64,000 nucleotides of DNA from assembly GCF_003025005.1 (NCBI RefSeq), contig NZ_PVSS01000016.1:34487-98486 (forward strand). Reading direction: 5' to 3'. How positions within the stretch are numbered: position 1 is the stretch's first letter; the number at the start of each line of letters is the position of its first letter. Below the pieces are notes generated by a model. The model saw only the letters and a list, made by a program, of their open reading frames with translations, was not told the origin of the DNA and did no database searches. The position numbers and the translations under genes are program-made. Source of the DNA: Brumimicrobium mesophilum. Lineage in GTDB: Bacteria > Bacteroidota > Bacteroidia > Flavobacteriales_D > Crocinitomicaceae. Below are positions 26,851 to 35,682 of the stretch, piece by piece.

Positions 26851-27900
26851 CTACTTATACTGCTCCTCATAATATTCCTGATAGGCACCGCTAGTAACTC
26901 TATTCATCCATTCTTTATTATTCAAATACCAGTCAATTGTTTTACTTAACCCTTCTTCAAATGTTACTGTTGGTTTCCATCCTAATTCTGAATTGATTTT
27001 TGAAGCATCAATGGCATATCTTAAATCATGTCCAGGTCTGTCCTTTACGTAAGTGATTAATTTTTCACTTTCACCTGGGGTATGATTTAATTTTTCGTCA
27101 ATTTGCTTAATTAGTAATTTGATTAAATCGATATTTTTCCATTCATTGAATCCACCAATATTGTATGTTTCTTTTACTTTTCCATCATTTAGAATTAAAT
27201 CAATTGCTAATGCATGATCAATAACGTAAAGCCAATCTCTGGTGTAATTCCCATCTCCATAAACAGGTAGTGATTTCTTGTTCAAAATATTATTAATAAA
27301 CAATGGAATCAGTTTTTCAGGGAATTGATTAGGACCATAGTTATTAGAGCAGTTTGAGATAATAAATGGCAATCCATAAGTTTCTCCATAGGCTCTAACA
27401 AAGTGATCGCTACTTGCTTTCGAAGCAGAATATGGAGAGTTTGGATCGTAGGAAGTTGTTTCTGTAAATAATCCAGTTTCTCCCAATGTTCCATAAACTT
27501 CATCAGTGCTGATATGATAAAACATTTTGTCACTAAAGTCTTCTCGCCATGTTTCTAAGGCTGCGTTTAGAAGATTCATTGTTCCCATCACATTTGTTCT
27601 TACAAATGATATCGGATCTGCAATAGATCTGTCTACATGTGATTCTGCAGCCAGATGAATTACAGTGTCAAACTTATATTTATTGAATAATTCAGAAATA
27701 TTATCTGTATGGTTAATGTCTTCCTTTATGAAAGTGTAATTATTTTCATTTTCAATATCTTTTAAATTCTCCAAATTACCCGCATAGGTAAGTGTATCTA
27801 AATTATAAATATGATCATTGGAATATTTTTTTACAAATAAACGAACGACATGAGATCCTATGAAACCTGCACCTCCTGTAATAAGAATTTTTCTAGCCAT
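26851..27900 (-). CDS. rmlB: dTDP-glucose 4,6-dehydratase
   Basis: A 349-residue extended SDR enzyme that turns dTDP-glucose into dTDP-4-keto-6-deoxyglucose with bound NAD. It has TGGAGFIGSHVV at 8-19, HLAAESHVDRS, the STDEVYG catalytic segment and the YSASKASSDH motif with the active Tyr and Lys. Its product is the branch point to rhamnose, Qui4N, Fuc4N or similar sugars. The locus has aminotransferases but no rmlC/rmlD, which points to a 4-amino sugar. A 174-base gap with a tandem repeat separates it from rmlA. Confidence 0.96.
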   Translation of the reverse strand: MARKILITGGAGFIGSHVVRLFVKKYSNDHIYNLDTLTYAGNLENLKDIENENNYTFIKEDINHTDNISELFNKYKFDTVIHLAAESHVDRSIADPISFVRTNVMGTMNLLNAALETWREDFSDKMFYHISTDEVYGTLGETGLFTETTSYDPNSPYSASKASSDHFVRAYGETYGLPFIISNCSNNYGPNQFPEKLIPLFINNILNKKSLPVYGDGNYTRDWLYVIDHALAIDLILNDGKVKETYNIGGFNEWKNIDLIKLLIKQIDEKLNHTPGESEKLITYVKDRPGHDLRYAIDASKINSELGWKPTVTFEEGLSKTIDWYLNNKEWMNRVTSGAYQEYYEEQYK

Positions 27901-27968
27901 TTTTTTTAGTTGTATATTTTGTAATTGGTTTGGTGATTTTTAATTAATTCAATTAAGCTCTCGATTTA

Positions 27969-29381
27969 CTATTGTTCTTCTTGTTTTTTTGAAACACCAA
28001 TTGATGTGTAATTAAAACCTAGATCTAACATAAGTTTTTCATTAAGAATTTTTCTTCCATCAAACACAAAGGCTGGTTTGATTACTGATTCAAAAACTTT
28101 TTTCCAATCATACTCAATGAATTCATCCCATTCAGTTAAAACCGCAATAGCGTGAGCATTTTCCATGGCAGAATAAGGCTCATTAACTACTTTAAGGAAT
28201 CTTCTGTTCTCTTCTGGAGTTCTTGAACCTAAATAATCTAAGTCATCATAAATTCTTTCAGCACTAACCTTAGGATCATAAACTGTAATTTGAGCTTGCT
28301 CGTTCAATAAAGCATCTGCAACGTATATAGCAGCAGACTCTCTTGTGTCATTTGTATCTTTCTTAAAAGCCCAACCTAGGAAAGTGATTTTTTTACCTGA
28401 TACTGTGTTATACAGTGTGCTAACAATATTGTCGGCAAACCTTCTTTTTTGGTGATCATTCATTATAATTACCTGTTCCCAGTAATCAGCAACTTCATTT
28501 AAACCATAAGTTTTGGCAATATACACTAAGTTGAGTATGTCTTTTTGAAAACAAGATCCTCCAAAACCGACTGAGGCTTTTAAGAATTTTGGTCCAATTC
28601 TACTATCCATACCAATTGCGCGGCTAACTTCTCCAATATTTGCTCCAGTAGCTTCGCATAATTCTGATATAGCGTTGATAGAGGAAACACGTTGTGCTAA
28701 AAATGCATTAGCCACAAGTTTTGAAAGTTCTGACGACCAAACATTGGTTGTTAAGATATTCGCTTTAGGAATCCAAGTTGCATAAATATCAACTAAAGAA
28801 TTCATAGCTTCTTCACCTTCCTCGCTTTCTTCTCCTCCGATTAGAACTCTATCTGGCTCCAATAGATCTTGAACAGCTGTTCCTTCCGCCAAGAATTCAG
28901 GATTCGATAAAATCTGAAATTTCACACCATTACCGGTATTATCTAGAATGTCTTTTATAGCTTGTGCAGTTCGAACAGGTAAAGTTGATTTCTCTACAAC
29001 TATTTTATCTGAAGTTGAAACCCTTGCAATTTGCCTAGCGCACAACTCTATATATTTTAGGTCAGCAGCCATACCTTTACCCTTTCCATAGGTTTTAGTA
29101 GGCGTGTTTACTGAAATGAAAATCATTTCCGCTTCATCAATGGCTTTATCTACATCAGTACTGAAAAATAAATTACGCCCTCGAGCTTCATTAACCACCT
29201 CCTTTAAACCAGGCTCATAGATTGGTAAATCATTTAAGTCCTCATCATTCCAAGAAGATATTCTTTGTTGATTAATATCAACGACTGTTACCTTAATATT
29301 TGGATTTTTTAAAGCTAAAACAGACATTGTTGGTCCCCCAACATATCCAGCACCAATACAGCAAATGTTTTTAATTTTCAT
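27969..29381 (-). CDS. ugd: UDP-glucose 6-dehydrogenase, animal-like type
   Basis: A 470-residue enzyme that oxidises UDP-glucose to UDP-glucuronate with two NAD. It starts [18 protein letters not shown], has [18 protein letters not shown] and the catalytic cysteine C277 in [10 protein letters not shown]. Length and wording ([31 protein letters not shown]) match the long type known from animals better than the 390-residue form of enterobacteria. UDP-GlcA may be an acidic component of the repeat unit or a precursor of others. Confidence 0.94.
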   Translation of the reverse strand: MKIKNICCIGAGYVGGPTMSVLALKNPNIKVTVVDINQQRISSWNDEDLNDLPIYEPGLKEVVNEARGRNLFFSTDVDKAIDEAEMIFISVNTPTKTYGKGKGMAADLKYIELCARQIARVSTSDKIVVEKSTLPVRTAQAIKDILDNTGNGVKFQILSNPEFLAEGTAVQDLLEPDRVLIGGEESEEGEEAMNSLVDIYATWIPKANILTTNVWSSELSKLVANAFLAQRVSSINAISELCEATGANIGEVSRAIGMDSRIGPKFLKASVGFGGSCFQKDILNLVYIAKTYGLNEVADYWEQVIIMNDHQKRRFADNIVSTLYNTVSGKKITFLGWAFKKDTNDTRESAAIYVADALLNEQAQITVYDPKVSAERIYDDLDYLGSRTPEENRRFLKVVNEPYSAMENAHAIAVLTEWDEFIEYDWKKVFESVIKPAFVFDGRKILNEKLMLDLGFNYTSIGVSKKQEEQ

Positions 29382-29453
29382 TATATTTCTTTGTAATTCA
29401 AATTTATATCTATCTGTAATCTGATTTTTTCACAGTTTACATTAATTTTATTT

Positions 29454-31088
29454 TTAACTTCTCCATTCTAAAATTTTACCAATTAGTCCATTCGTAGATG
29501 AATCTGAGTGGGTTGATTGGCTTTTACTTCTAATTGAACTTAATTTATGTGAGGATAACTCTTTTCCTAGTTCAACTCCCCATTGATCAAAACTAAAAAT
29601 ATTCCAAATTATTCCTTTAACGAAAATTTTATGCTCATAAACCGCAAGTAAACTCCCTAAATTATATGGAGTTAATTTTTTTATCAGAATTGAATTGCTC
29701 GGTTTATTTCCACTAAAAACTTTATAGTTAATATCGATTTTATCAGAATTTAAATTTTTTTCTAAAACTTCAGCTTTTGTTCTTCCTTTCATTAGCGCCT
29801 CAGTTTGAGCTAGCGCATTTGATAGAACTTCATCTTGGTGATCATTAAAGTGGTTTTGACTTTGGACAGAAACTATAAAATCACAGGGTATGAGGGGAGT
29901 TCCTTGATGAAGTAATTGGTGAAATGAGTGTTGACCATTTGTACCTGTTTCCCCCCAAACCACAACTCCAGTTTGATAACTAACGGGATCACCATTTCTG
30001 TCAATACTTTTGCCATTACTTTCCATTGAACCTTGTTGCAAATAGGATTTGAATTTCGAAAGATAATGATCATATGCTAGAATTGCTTCACTTTGCGCAT
30101 TATAAAAATTAATGTACCAAATACTCAAAAGCCCCATAATTACAGGAATATTCTTTTCGAATTTCTCTGATTTAAAATGAAGATCAATACTATTGGCTCC
30201 TTTAAGAAGTTCCTCGTAATTCTGATAACCAATTGTTAAAGCAATCGGTAAGCCCATTGAACCCCATAAACTAAATCTGCCACAAACCCAATCCCAAATT
30301 TTGAAGATATTCTCTTCTTGTATTCCGAACTCCATTGCTTTTTCCTTATTTCCTGTAACAGCAATAAAGTGATTTTTAAGCAGGGCTTCATCCTTACAAC
30401 TCTCCAAAAACAATTCTCTTATCGAATAAGCATTAGTCATTGTCTCTTGAGTAGTAAACGTTTTGGATGCCACAATAAAAAGAGTTTCTTCAAGCTCTAT
30501 TTTTTTTAAGACTTCACTCAAATTTGAACCATCAACGTTACTGATAAAGTAAGGTTTAATACTTTCTATTTGATAGGGGCGAAGTGCTTCGGTAACCATT
30601 GAAGAACCTAGGTCACTACCTCCAATACCAATGTTAACTATGTAATTAATATTTTTTCCTGAGTAACCTTTCCATTTTTTGGTATGAACAAGTTCACAGA
30701 ATGACTTTAATTTTTCACGTTCATTTTTTACTATGCAATTTATTTCCTTTCCATCAACAATAAAAGATTCATTTGAAAAACTTCTTAAAGCTGTATGTAA
30801 TACAGCTCTTTCTTCGGTTTCATTAATGTGTTTTCCATGAAATAATGCATCAATTGCATCTTCAAGTTTACATTCTTTTGCTAGCTCAATTAGTAATTTG
30901 AAGGTTTCTTCATTTGCAATATTTTTTGAAAAATCAAAGAGGAAATCTTCTATTTCAAATGATAATTTTTCAAACCTAGAATCATCCGCTTGAAATAAAT
31001 CGTTCAGATGAACATTTTTATTTTTTAGGAAATGATCCTTTAGCTTCTGCCAAGCCAATGTTTTTGAAGGGTTTATTTTAGGTAACAT
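29454..31088 (-). CDS. pgi: Glucose-6-phosphate isomerase
   Basis: A 544-residue full-length phosphoglucose isomerase interconverting glucose-6-phosphate and fructose-6-phosphate. Family signatures are IVNIGIGGSDLGSSMV near residue 150, VVWGETGTNGQHSFHQLLHQG near 380 and the C-terminal YEHKIFVKGIIWNIFSFDQW with the catalytic Lys. It links central metabolism to hexosamine and nucleotide-sugar supply, which may explain its place in a polysaccharide operon. The gaps to ugd and to the epimerase gene are short (72 and 87 bases). Confidence 0.95.
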   Translation of the reverse strand: MLPKINPSKTLAWQKLKDHFLKNKNVHLNDLFQADDSRFEKLSFEIEDFLFDFSKNIANEETFKLLIELAKECKLEDAIDALFHGKHINETEERAVLHTALRSFSNESFIVDGKEINCIVKNEREKLKSFCELVHTKKWKGYSGKNINYIVNIGIGGSDLGSSMVTEALRPYQIESIKPYFISNVDGSNLSEVLKKIELEETLFIVASKTFTTQETMTNAYSIRELFLESCKDEALLKNHFIAVTGNKEKAMEFGIQEENIFKIWDWVCGRFSLWGSMGLPIALTIGYQNYEELLKGANSIDLHFKSEKFEKNIPVIMGLLSIWYINFYNAQSEAILAYDHYLSKFKSYLQQGSMESNGKSIDRNGDPVSYQTGVVVWGETGTNGQHSFHQLLHQGTPLIPCDFIVSVQSQNHFNDHQDEVLSNALAQTEALMKGRTKAEVLEKNLNSDKIDINYKVFSGNKPSNSILIKKLTPYNLGSLLAVYEHKIFVKGIIWNIFSFDQWGVELGKELSSHKLSSIRSKSQSTHSDSSTNGLIGKILEWRS

Positions 31089-31175
31089 GTTTTAATTTAG
31101 AACTAGAAAGGGGGTATTTGTATTTCTGTTTATTTAATTTTAGAAGTTTGAGGAATTTTTCACTGATAAAAATAA

Positions 31176-32174
31176 CTATTTTAAGTTTTCCCAATACCAG
31201 TTTACGGCCTCCTTAATTCCTTGTTCAATTTTATGTGATGGTTCGTAATTTAATAAATTCTTAGCTTTATCTATAGCAGCCAATGAATGTGGAATGTCTC
31301 CTTTTCTATTTGGACCATGAGTTATTTCTACACTTCCAATTTTTTTATCAAAATCCGATAAATATTTTTTGAGCAATTCAGTTAATTCAAGAAGAGTAGT
31401 GCGGTCACCAACAGCAGTGTTGTAAACTTGATTAACTGCATTTTCATTTTCAGTAGTTAATGCAAGCAAATTCATTTGTAAAACGTTATCAATATAAGTG
31501 AAATCACGTGAAAACGTGCCATCACCATTAATAAGTGGACTTTCATAATCCATGAATTGTTTCACAAATAGAGGTATAACGGCAGCATATGCTCCATTGG
31601 GATCTTGACGTCTGCCAAAAACGTTGAAATAACGTAACCCAATTGTATCTAATCCATAAGTGGAGAAGAAATTATCAGCATATAATTCATTAACATATTT
31701 CGTTATGGCGTAGGGCGAAAGCGGTTTCCCAATTATACTTTCAACTTTAGGCAAATTCTCTGAATCACCGTATGTAGAACTACTGGCAGCATAAACGAAT
31801 CTTGAAACTTTTGCATCCCTAGATGCTACAAGCATATTTAAGAATCCTCCAACATTTACATCATTTGAAGTAATTGGATCATTAATTGATCTTGGAACAG
31901 ACCCTAAAGCAGCTTGATGAATAACAAAGTTTTTGCCTTCACATGCTTCATGACAAGTAGCGATATCCCTAATGTCCCCTTCAATTAAACTGAAATTTGA
32001 ATGATTATGGAAAGACTCAATATTATGTTTGTGTCCGGTTGCGAAATTGTCAAGGCATGTAACTTTTGCTCCAATTTCCAATAATATTTCACAAAGATTT
32101 GAGCCAATAAATCCAGCACCACCTGTTATTAAAATTTTCTTGTCTTTTAGCTTTGTGAACTGTTGTATATTCAT
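31176..32174 (-). CDS. WbpP/TviC-like NAD-dependent epimerase (UDP-GlcNAc/UDP-GalNAc 4-epimerase type)
   Basis: A 332-residue extended SDR. It has TGGAGFIGSNLCE at 18-30, HQAALGSVPRSI, the ASSSTYGDSE catalytic segment and YAITKYVNELYAD with active Tyr and Lys. The SVPRSI and KGDIPHSLAAIDKA elements match WbpP/TviC-type UDP-N-acetylhexosamine 4-epimerases. Its product would supply UDP-GalNAc or, with an oxidised donor, a uronic acid form. It is the first sugar gene after the antiterminator gene, with a 181-base gap between. Confidence 0.87.
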   Translation of the reverse strand: MNIQQFTKLKDKKILITGGAGFIGSNLCEILLEIGAKVTCLDNFATGHKHNIESFHNHSNFSLIEGDIRDIATCHEACEGKNFVIHQAALGSVPRSINDPITSNDVNVGGFLNMLVASRDAKVSRFVYAASSSTYGDSENLPKVESIIGKPLSPYAITKYVNELYADNFFSTYGLDTIGLRYFNVFGRRQDPNGAYAAVIPLFVKQFMDYESPLINGDGTFSRDFTYIDNVLQMNLLALTTENENAVNQVYNTAVGDRTTLLELTELLKKYLSDFDKKIGSVEITHGPNRKGDIPHSLAAIDKAKNLLNYEPSHKIEQGIKEAVNWYWENLK

Positions 32175-32355
32175 TTTCTAGTTTCAATGTAGGGCTGATT
32201 GTAAATTAATCTTCTAATTTTCAGACAATTCAAAATCATTATGCCTTGTAGCGTATTTTTTTATATGGCTTCGCCCTTATCAGTCACATCTTTTAATTAA
32301 ATGTGTTTGATTTGGGTAGGGATTAAAATGTTTGTTTATCAGTTAATTACTGTAA

Positions 32356-32814
32356 TTAAATGTTGAATTTTATGGTGTAACCTAAATTTTTTAGGGTCAC
32401 CCAACACTGATTTCCTGATATTTTTTTTATCACTCCTTTTTTTGATTCACTTCCTAAATTTTCGATATCAATTTCGTTTCCCTCTTGGAGTTTTTCAACT
32501 TTAACAAAATTAACTTGATCGCTTTCTATTTCATTGAGAATTTCTATCTCTTGATCACTTACTATGGCTGGTTTTCCCATCCAAAATAGATAACGTAATG
32601 AACCAGGAACTTGAAAAACAATATCTCTTTCGTTTTCCAGTAGCTCAACTAAAATCATAGATGGTAATAGTGGAATCTCCACTTTTTTAATGCGATCACT
32701 CCATTGACGTCTTTCAATTCTAGTAGGACAATAAGACTTAACACCAATTTTACTCAAATTAGCTTCCACTTTTTTTTCGCATTTAGGTTTCGTTATAAGC
32801 ACATACCAAGGCAT
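32356..32814 (-). CDS. UpxY/NusG-like transcription antiterminator
   Basis: A 152-residue NusG paralogue with an NGN domain (MPWYVLITKPKCEKKVEANL start, then YCPTRIERRQWSDR and PLLPSMILVEL) and a C-terminal KOW region (GVIKKISGNQCWVTLKNLG). It is shorter than housekeeping NusG and heads the polysaccharide locus, as UpxY does in Bacteroides capsule loci. It would bind RNA polymerase on this operon and suppress termination. The internal terminator at 1626-1674 gives it a plausible target, though no direct link is shown. Confidence 0.85.
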   Translation of the reverse strand: MPWYVLITKPKCEKKVEANLSKIGVKSYCPTRIERRQWSDRIKKVEIPLLPSMILVELLENERDIVFQVPGSLRYLFWMGKPAIVSDQEIEILNEIESDQVNFVKVEKLQEGNEIDIENLGSESKKGVIKKISGNQCWVTLKNLGYTIKFNI

Positions 32815-32837
32815 TTGTTAAATCGTTTTTAGGTTGA

Positions 32838-32845
32838 CAAATTTA
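32838..32845 (-). promoter_or_regulatory. Possible -7 element for the polysaccharide operon
   Basis: On the minus strand this reads TAAATTTG, an exact TAnnTTTG match 24 bases above the ATG of the UpxY-like gene. No clear -33 TTTG is seen at the usual spacing. If used, the transcript would start near 32831 with a very short leader. It is the best placed candidate for the main promoter of the locus. Confidence 0.35.
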
Positions 32846-33017
32846 AACATTATTATTTACATTGTTAGTTGTAGACGCTTAAAAGATTTAGGGCTTATAA
32901 TAGACCAATCTATTTGAGCATTACAGAGTTAATTTTGATAATTGAACCAATATCACTAATATAATAATGATTCTTTAAAAATGAAAATAAATCTAATCAT
33001 TTGAAAATGTCAAAATA

Positions 33018-33584
33018 TTATTTCATAAAATGAATAAACTCATCTTGCAAGCTAACCCCTTTATCAATGTTGTACCAGTTTTGTAATTCTACCTTTTGCC
33101 TTTCAAAATCAGCTTCTTCTTCCTTTAATTTGTTAAAAAGTAATTGACAATTTACAGGACGGGGCCCCCAAACATGTAAATCCTTCTCGCTGCTATCTCT
33201 AATTATTAACTTTGGAATAGCCTTTCCGCCATTAGTTAGGTAACCATCAATCATGAAAGGAGGGGCATCACGTAATACAATCTTCAAAGTTATGTTTGGA
33301 TTTAACTCCGACATTAAAAAGATGAAGGGATTGTTGTGTGCTGCATCACCACACCAAGGTTCTGTAATTAAATACCAAGTTTGTTTAGTATCAATTCTTT
33401 CGATTATAGTTCTTAAATCACTTCTGATACTAGCTGTTTTTAACCATCTTTTTTGTCGACTTCTATTTAATTTTAAGTAGTCTAAATAAGCTGAATCATT
33501 ATAAGGTGGGGGAGGAGTTTCATGAGCAAGGATATCATCAAATCTTGCTAAATATTCTTTAAAATTTATTGTATTTTCCATCAT
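33018..33584 (-). CDS. Thioredoxin-like family protein (Thioredoxin_9 type)
   Basis: A 188-residue cytoplasmic protein. The central part has a thioredoxin-like strand and turn, TWYLITEPWCGDAAHNNP, where C78 is the only cysteine of the usual CxxC site. A KIVLRDAPPFMIDGYLTNG block with the fold's cis-proline region (AIPKLIIRD) follows. This matches the Thioredoxin_9 group, whose members keep one conserved cysteine. The function is unknown; a bacillithiol/thiol-transfer or redox role is possible. It is transcribed toward the polysaccharide locus but ends 203 bases before it. Confidence 0.75.
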   Translation of the reverse strand: MMENTINFKEYLARFDDILAHETPPPPYNDSAYLDYLKLNRSRQKRWLKTASIRSDLRTIIERIDTKQTWYLITEPWCGDAAHNNPFIFLMSELNPNITLKIVLRDAPPFMIDGYLTNGGKAIPKLIIRDSSEKDLHVWGPRPVNCQLLFNKLKEEEADFERQKVELQNWYNIDKGVSLQDEFIHFMK

Positions 33585-33703
33585 TTTTATTTTTCGTGAA
33601 ATAACATATTGATTAATTGAATAGCAAACTTGTAACTATTATGTTTAATTACAAATGACAAAAGTCAGAATAGTGAACATAAATTACCATTAAAGTGTGT
33701 TAG

Positions 33704-34153
33704 TCAAAATTCTTTTTTTACAACATCTAAAACAAATGTGCTTTTTATTTGACTCACATTATCCAAAGCTGCAAGCTTACCAGAAGAGAATTGATGATAG
33801 GCTTCTAAGTCTTTAACCATTACTTTCAATAAGAAATCATTCACTCCACCCATTAAATAGCACTCAAGTACTTCGGGAAGTTTACTAATTTCTTCCTTAA
33901 AAATTTCTATTTCTTTAAGTTTTTGCACTTCCAATGAAACTGAACAAAATACAAACATCCCGTTATCCAATTTCTTATTGTTAATTACGGCTACATATTT
34001 TTCAATAATACCAGATTTCTCTAACTTTTTGATGCGTTCATAAACTGGAGTTTTGGACATGCCAATTGCATGAGCAACTTCTTTTATGCTCAATTTAGCG
34101 TTTTCTTTTAGTAAAGTGATGATGTTTTTATCTATGTCGTCTATTGTATTCAT
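33704..34153 (-). CDS. Lrp/AsnC family transcriptional regulator
   Basis: A 149-residue protein with an N-terminal winged helix-turn-helix (about residues 4-60, with NAKLSIKEVAHAIGMSKTPVYERIKKLEKSGII) split by the typical turn and a C-terminal RAM ligand domain (CYLMGGVNDFLLKVMVKD). Lrp-type proteins sense amino acids and regulate their metabolism. It is divergent from a cystathionine gamma-synthase-family gene, with about 150 bases between the starts, so it probably regulates that gene and itself. Confidence 0.93.
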   Translation of the reverse strand: MNTIDDIDKNIITLLKENAKLSIKEVAHAIGMSKTPVYERIKKLEKSGIIEKYVAVINNKKLDNGMFVFCSVSLEVQKLKEIEIFKEEISKLPEVLECYLMGGVNDFLLKVMVKDLEAYHQFSSGKLAALDNVSQIKSTFVLDVVKKEF

Positions 34154-34276
34154 GGTAAATTTTTCTTTTCATTCTATTTTCGAATATGATTAAAAGTGCA
34201 AATGAACTTATTTTAATTTGAAATTAGGAAAATATTCTAAATTTTATATAATGGTAGATTGGATGTTGTTTATAAT

Positions 34277-34284
34277 TAACTTTG
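34277..34284 (+). promoter_or_regulatory. -7 promoter element for the gamma-synthase-family gene
   Basis: Reads TAACTTTG, an exact TAnnTTTG match. Transcription would begin near 34291, 15 bases before the ATG at 34306. The element covers the alternative TTG start at 34282, which supports the ATG as the real start. The -33 element is weak. It lies in the intergenic region shared with the Lrp-type regulator. Confidence 0.45.
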
Positions 34285-34305
34285 TTTAGAACAAAACTAA
34301 GTAAA

Positions 34306-35553
34306 ATGAAAGATAAATTTAAGCCTGAAAGTTTAATGATGAGTTATGGTTATAAACCTGAATTGTCAGAAGGCGCCATAAAATGTCCTATTTTTCAAAC
34401 ATCAACTTTCGTATTTAAAACTGCTGAAGAAGGGAAAGCATTTTTTGAAGTAGCTTATGGATTAAGAAAAAAAGAACAAGATGAAGAACTTGGATTAATT
34501 TATAGTCGTATTAATAATCCTAATCTTGAAATTCTAGAAAATCGTTTGTCATTATGGGACAAAGCAGATGACACAGCAGTGTTTGAAAGTGGAATGTCTG
34601 CTATAAGCACTGTCATGTTAGAATTTCTTAAACCTGGTGATTTAATTTTATATAGTTCACCTTCTTATGGAGGAACTGATCATTTTATTCATGATTTCTT
34701 AAAAAGAATCGGAGTTTCCGCTGTTGCTTTTCATGCTGAGGATACCGAAGAAGAAATAATGGAATTAATAAAAAAAACTGGAAAGGCCGACCGACTAGGT
34801 TTGGTATATGTTGAAACACCAGCCAATCCTACAAATGCTATTTTTGATATTGAAATGTGCAACCGAATAGCGGCTAAACATAAAAATGGTGAAAACAAAT
34901 CTTACGTATGTGTAGATAATACGTATATGGGGCCCGTTTGGTCGAGTCCATTGGAAATGGGAGCTGACCTTGTCGTTTACTCGGCAACTAAGTTTATTGG
35001 AGGACACAGTGATTTAATTGCTGGTGCTGTAATGGGGAATTCTGAATTAATGACTAGAGTTAAAACCTTAAGAACATTTTTGGGAAATATGGTTAGTCCT
35101 CATACTGCGTGGTTGATGTTGAGAAGTTTAGAGACGCTAAAAATAAGAATGGACAGACAGTCTCAAAATGCTCAATTGGTTGCAAACTTTTTGAATCAAC
35201 ATGATAAAATAGAAAAAGTAAAATATTTGGGTTTAATTTCAGAAAACTCACCGCAATATAAATTGTATAAGAGACAGTATAATGCACCTGGAGCGATGAT
35301 TTCTCTGTATGTAAAAGGTGGAGAAAAAGAGGCTTTTAAGTTTTTAAACAATGTTAAATTAATTAAGTTGGCTGTGAGCCTAGGTAGTACTGAGAGTTTG
35401 GCTCAACATCCAAAAACAATGACGCATTGCGCTCTTGAACCTATTGAAAGAGAGAAAATGGGAGTGACTGCTAATTTAGTTCGTATCTCCATTGGAGTGG
35501 AGGACGCTGAAGATATTATCTCTGATGTTTCACAAGCCCTAGATACAATATAG
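34306..35553 (+). CDS. Cystathionine gamma-synthase/methionine gamma-lyase family PLP enzyme
   Basis: A 415-residue Cys/Met-metabolism PLP enzyme counted from ATG 34306; the reading frame is open to a TTG at 34282, but that lies inside the -7 element. The PLP lysine is K229 in YSATKFIGGHSD. GMSAISTV (cofactor phosphate cup), YVETPANPTN and the C-terminal SLGSTESLAQHP are family hallmarks. The reaction may be gamma-replacement (cystathionine synthesis) or gamma-elimination (methionine breakdown to methanethiol); motifs alone do not decide. The divergent Lrp-type regulator suggests control by an amino acid. Confidence 0.88.
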   Translation: MKDKFKPESLMMSYGYKPELSEGAIKCPIFQTSTFVFKTAEEGKAFFEVAYGLRKKEQDEELGLIYSRINNPNLEILENRLSLWDKADDTAVFESGMSAISTVMLEFLKPGDLILYSSPSYGGTDHFIHDFLKRIGVSAVAFHAEDTEEEIMELIKKTGKADRLGLVYVETPANPTNAIFDIEMCNRIAAKHKNGENKSYVCVDNTYMGPVWSSPLEMGADLVVYSATKFIGGHSDLIAGAVMGNSELMTRVKTLRTFLGNMVSPHTAWLMLRSLETLKIRMDRQSQNAQLVANFLNQHDKIEKVKYLGLISENSPQYKLYKRQYNAPGAMISLYVKGGEKEAFKFLNNVKLIKLAVSLGSTESLAQHPKTMTHCALEPIEREKMGVTANLVRISIGVEDAEDIISDVSQALDTI

Positions 35554-35575
35554 TCATTTTTGAAAAGAAGGAATG

Positions 35576-35643
35576 GGCAAATATTGTAGATTTTGAATTA
35601 TATTTATTCATCTTAATCAAACAATATTTGCCTATTTTTTTTG
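35576..35643 (+). terminator. Probable intrinsic terminator with long loop
   Basis: A perfect 12-bp inverted repeat (GGCAAATATTGT at 35576-35587 and its complement at 35621-35632), followed by TA and a run of eight T. The loop of 33 bases is longer than usual. It sits right after the gamma-synthase-family gene and before the DUF1287 gene on the same strand. Confidence 0.6.
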
Positions 35644-35682
35644 TTTATAGATTAGCTTTTAAAAAATAAAATATCTCCCAAG

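Noticed and set aside
32243..32254. GCCTTGTAGCGT, similar to the enterobacterial ops element bound by RfaH
   Set aside because: It lies on the plus strand, antisense to transcription of the locus, and the match is partial. It is also a motif of another phylum.
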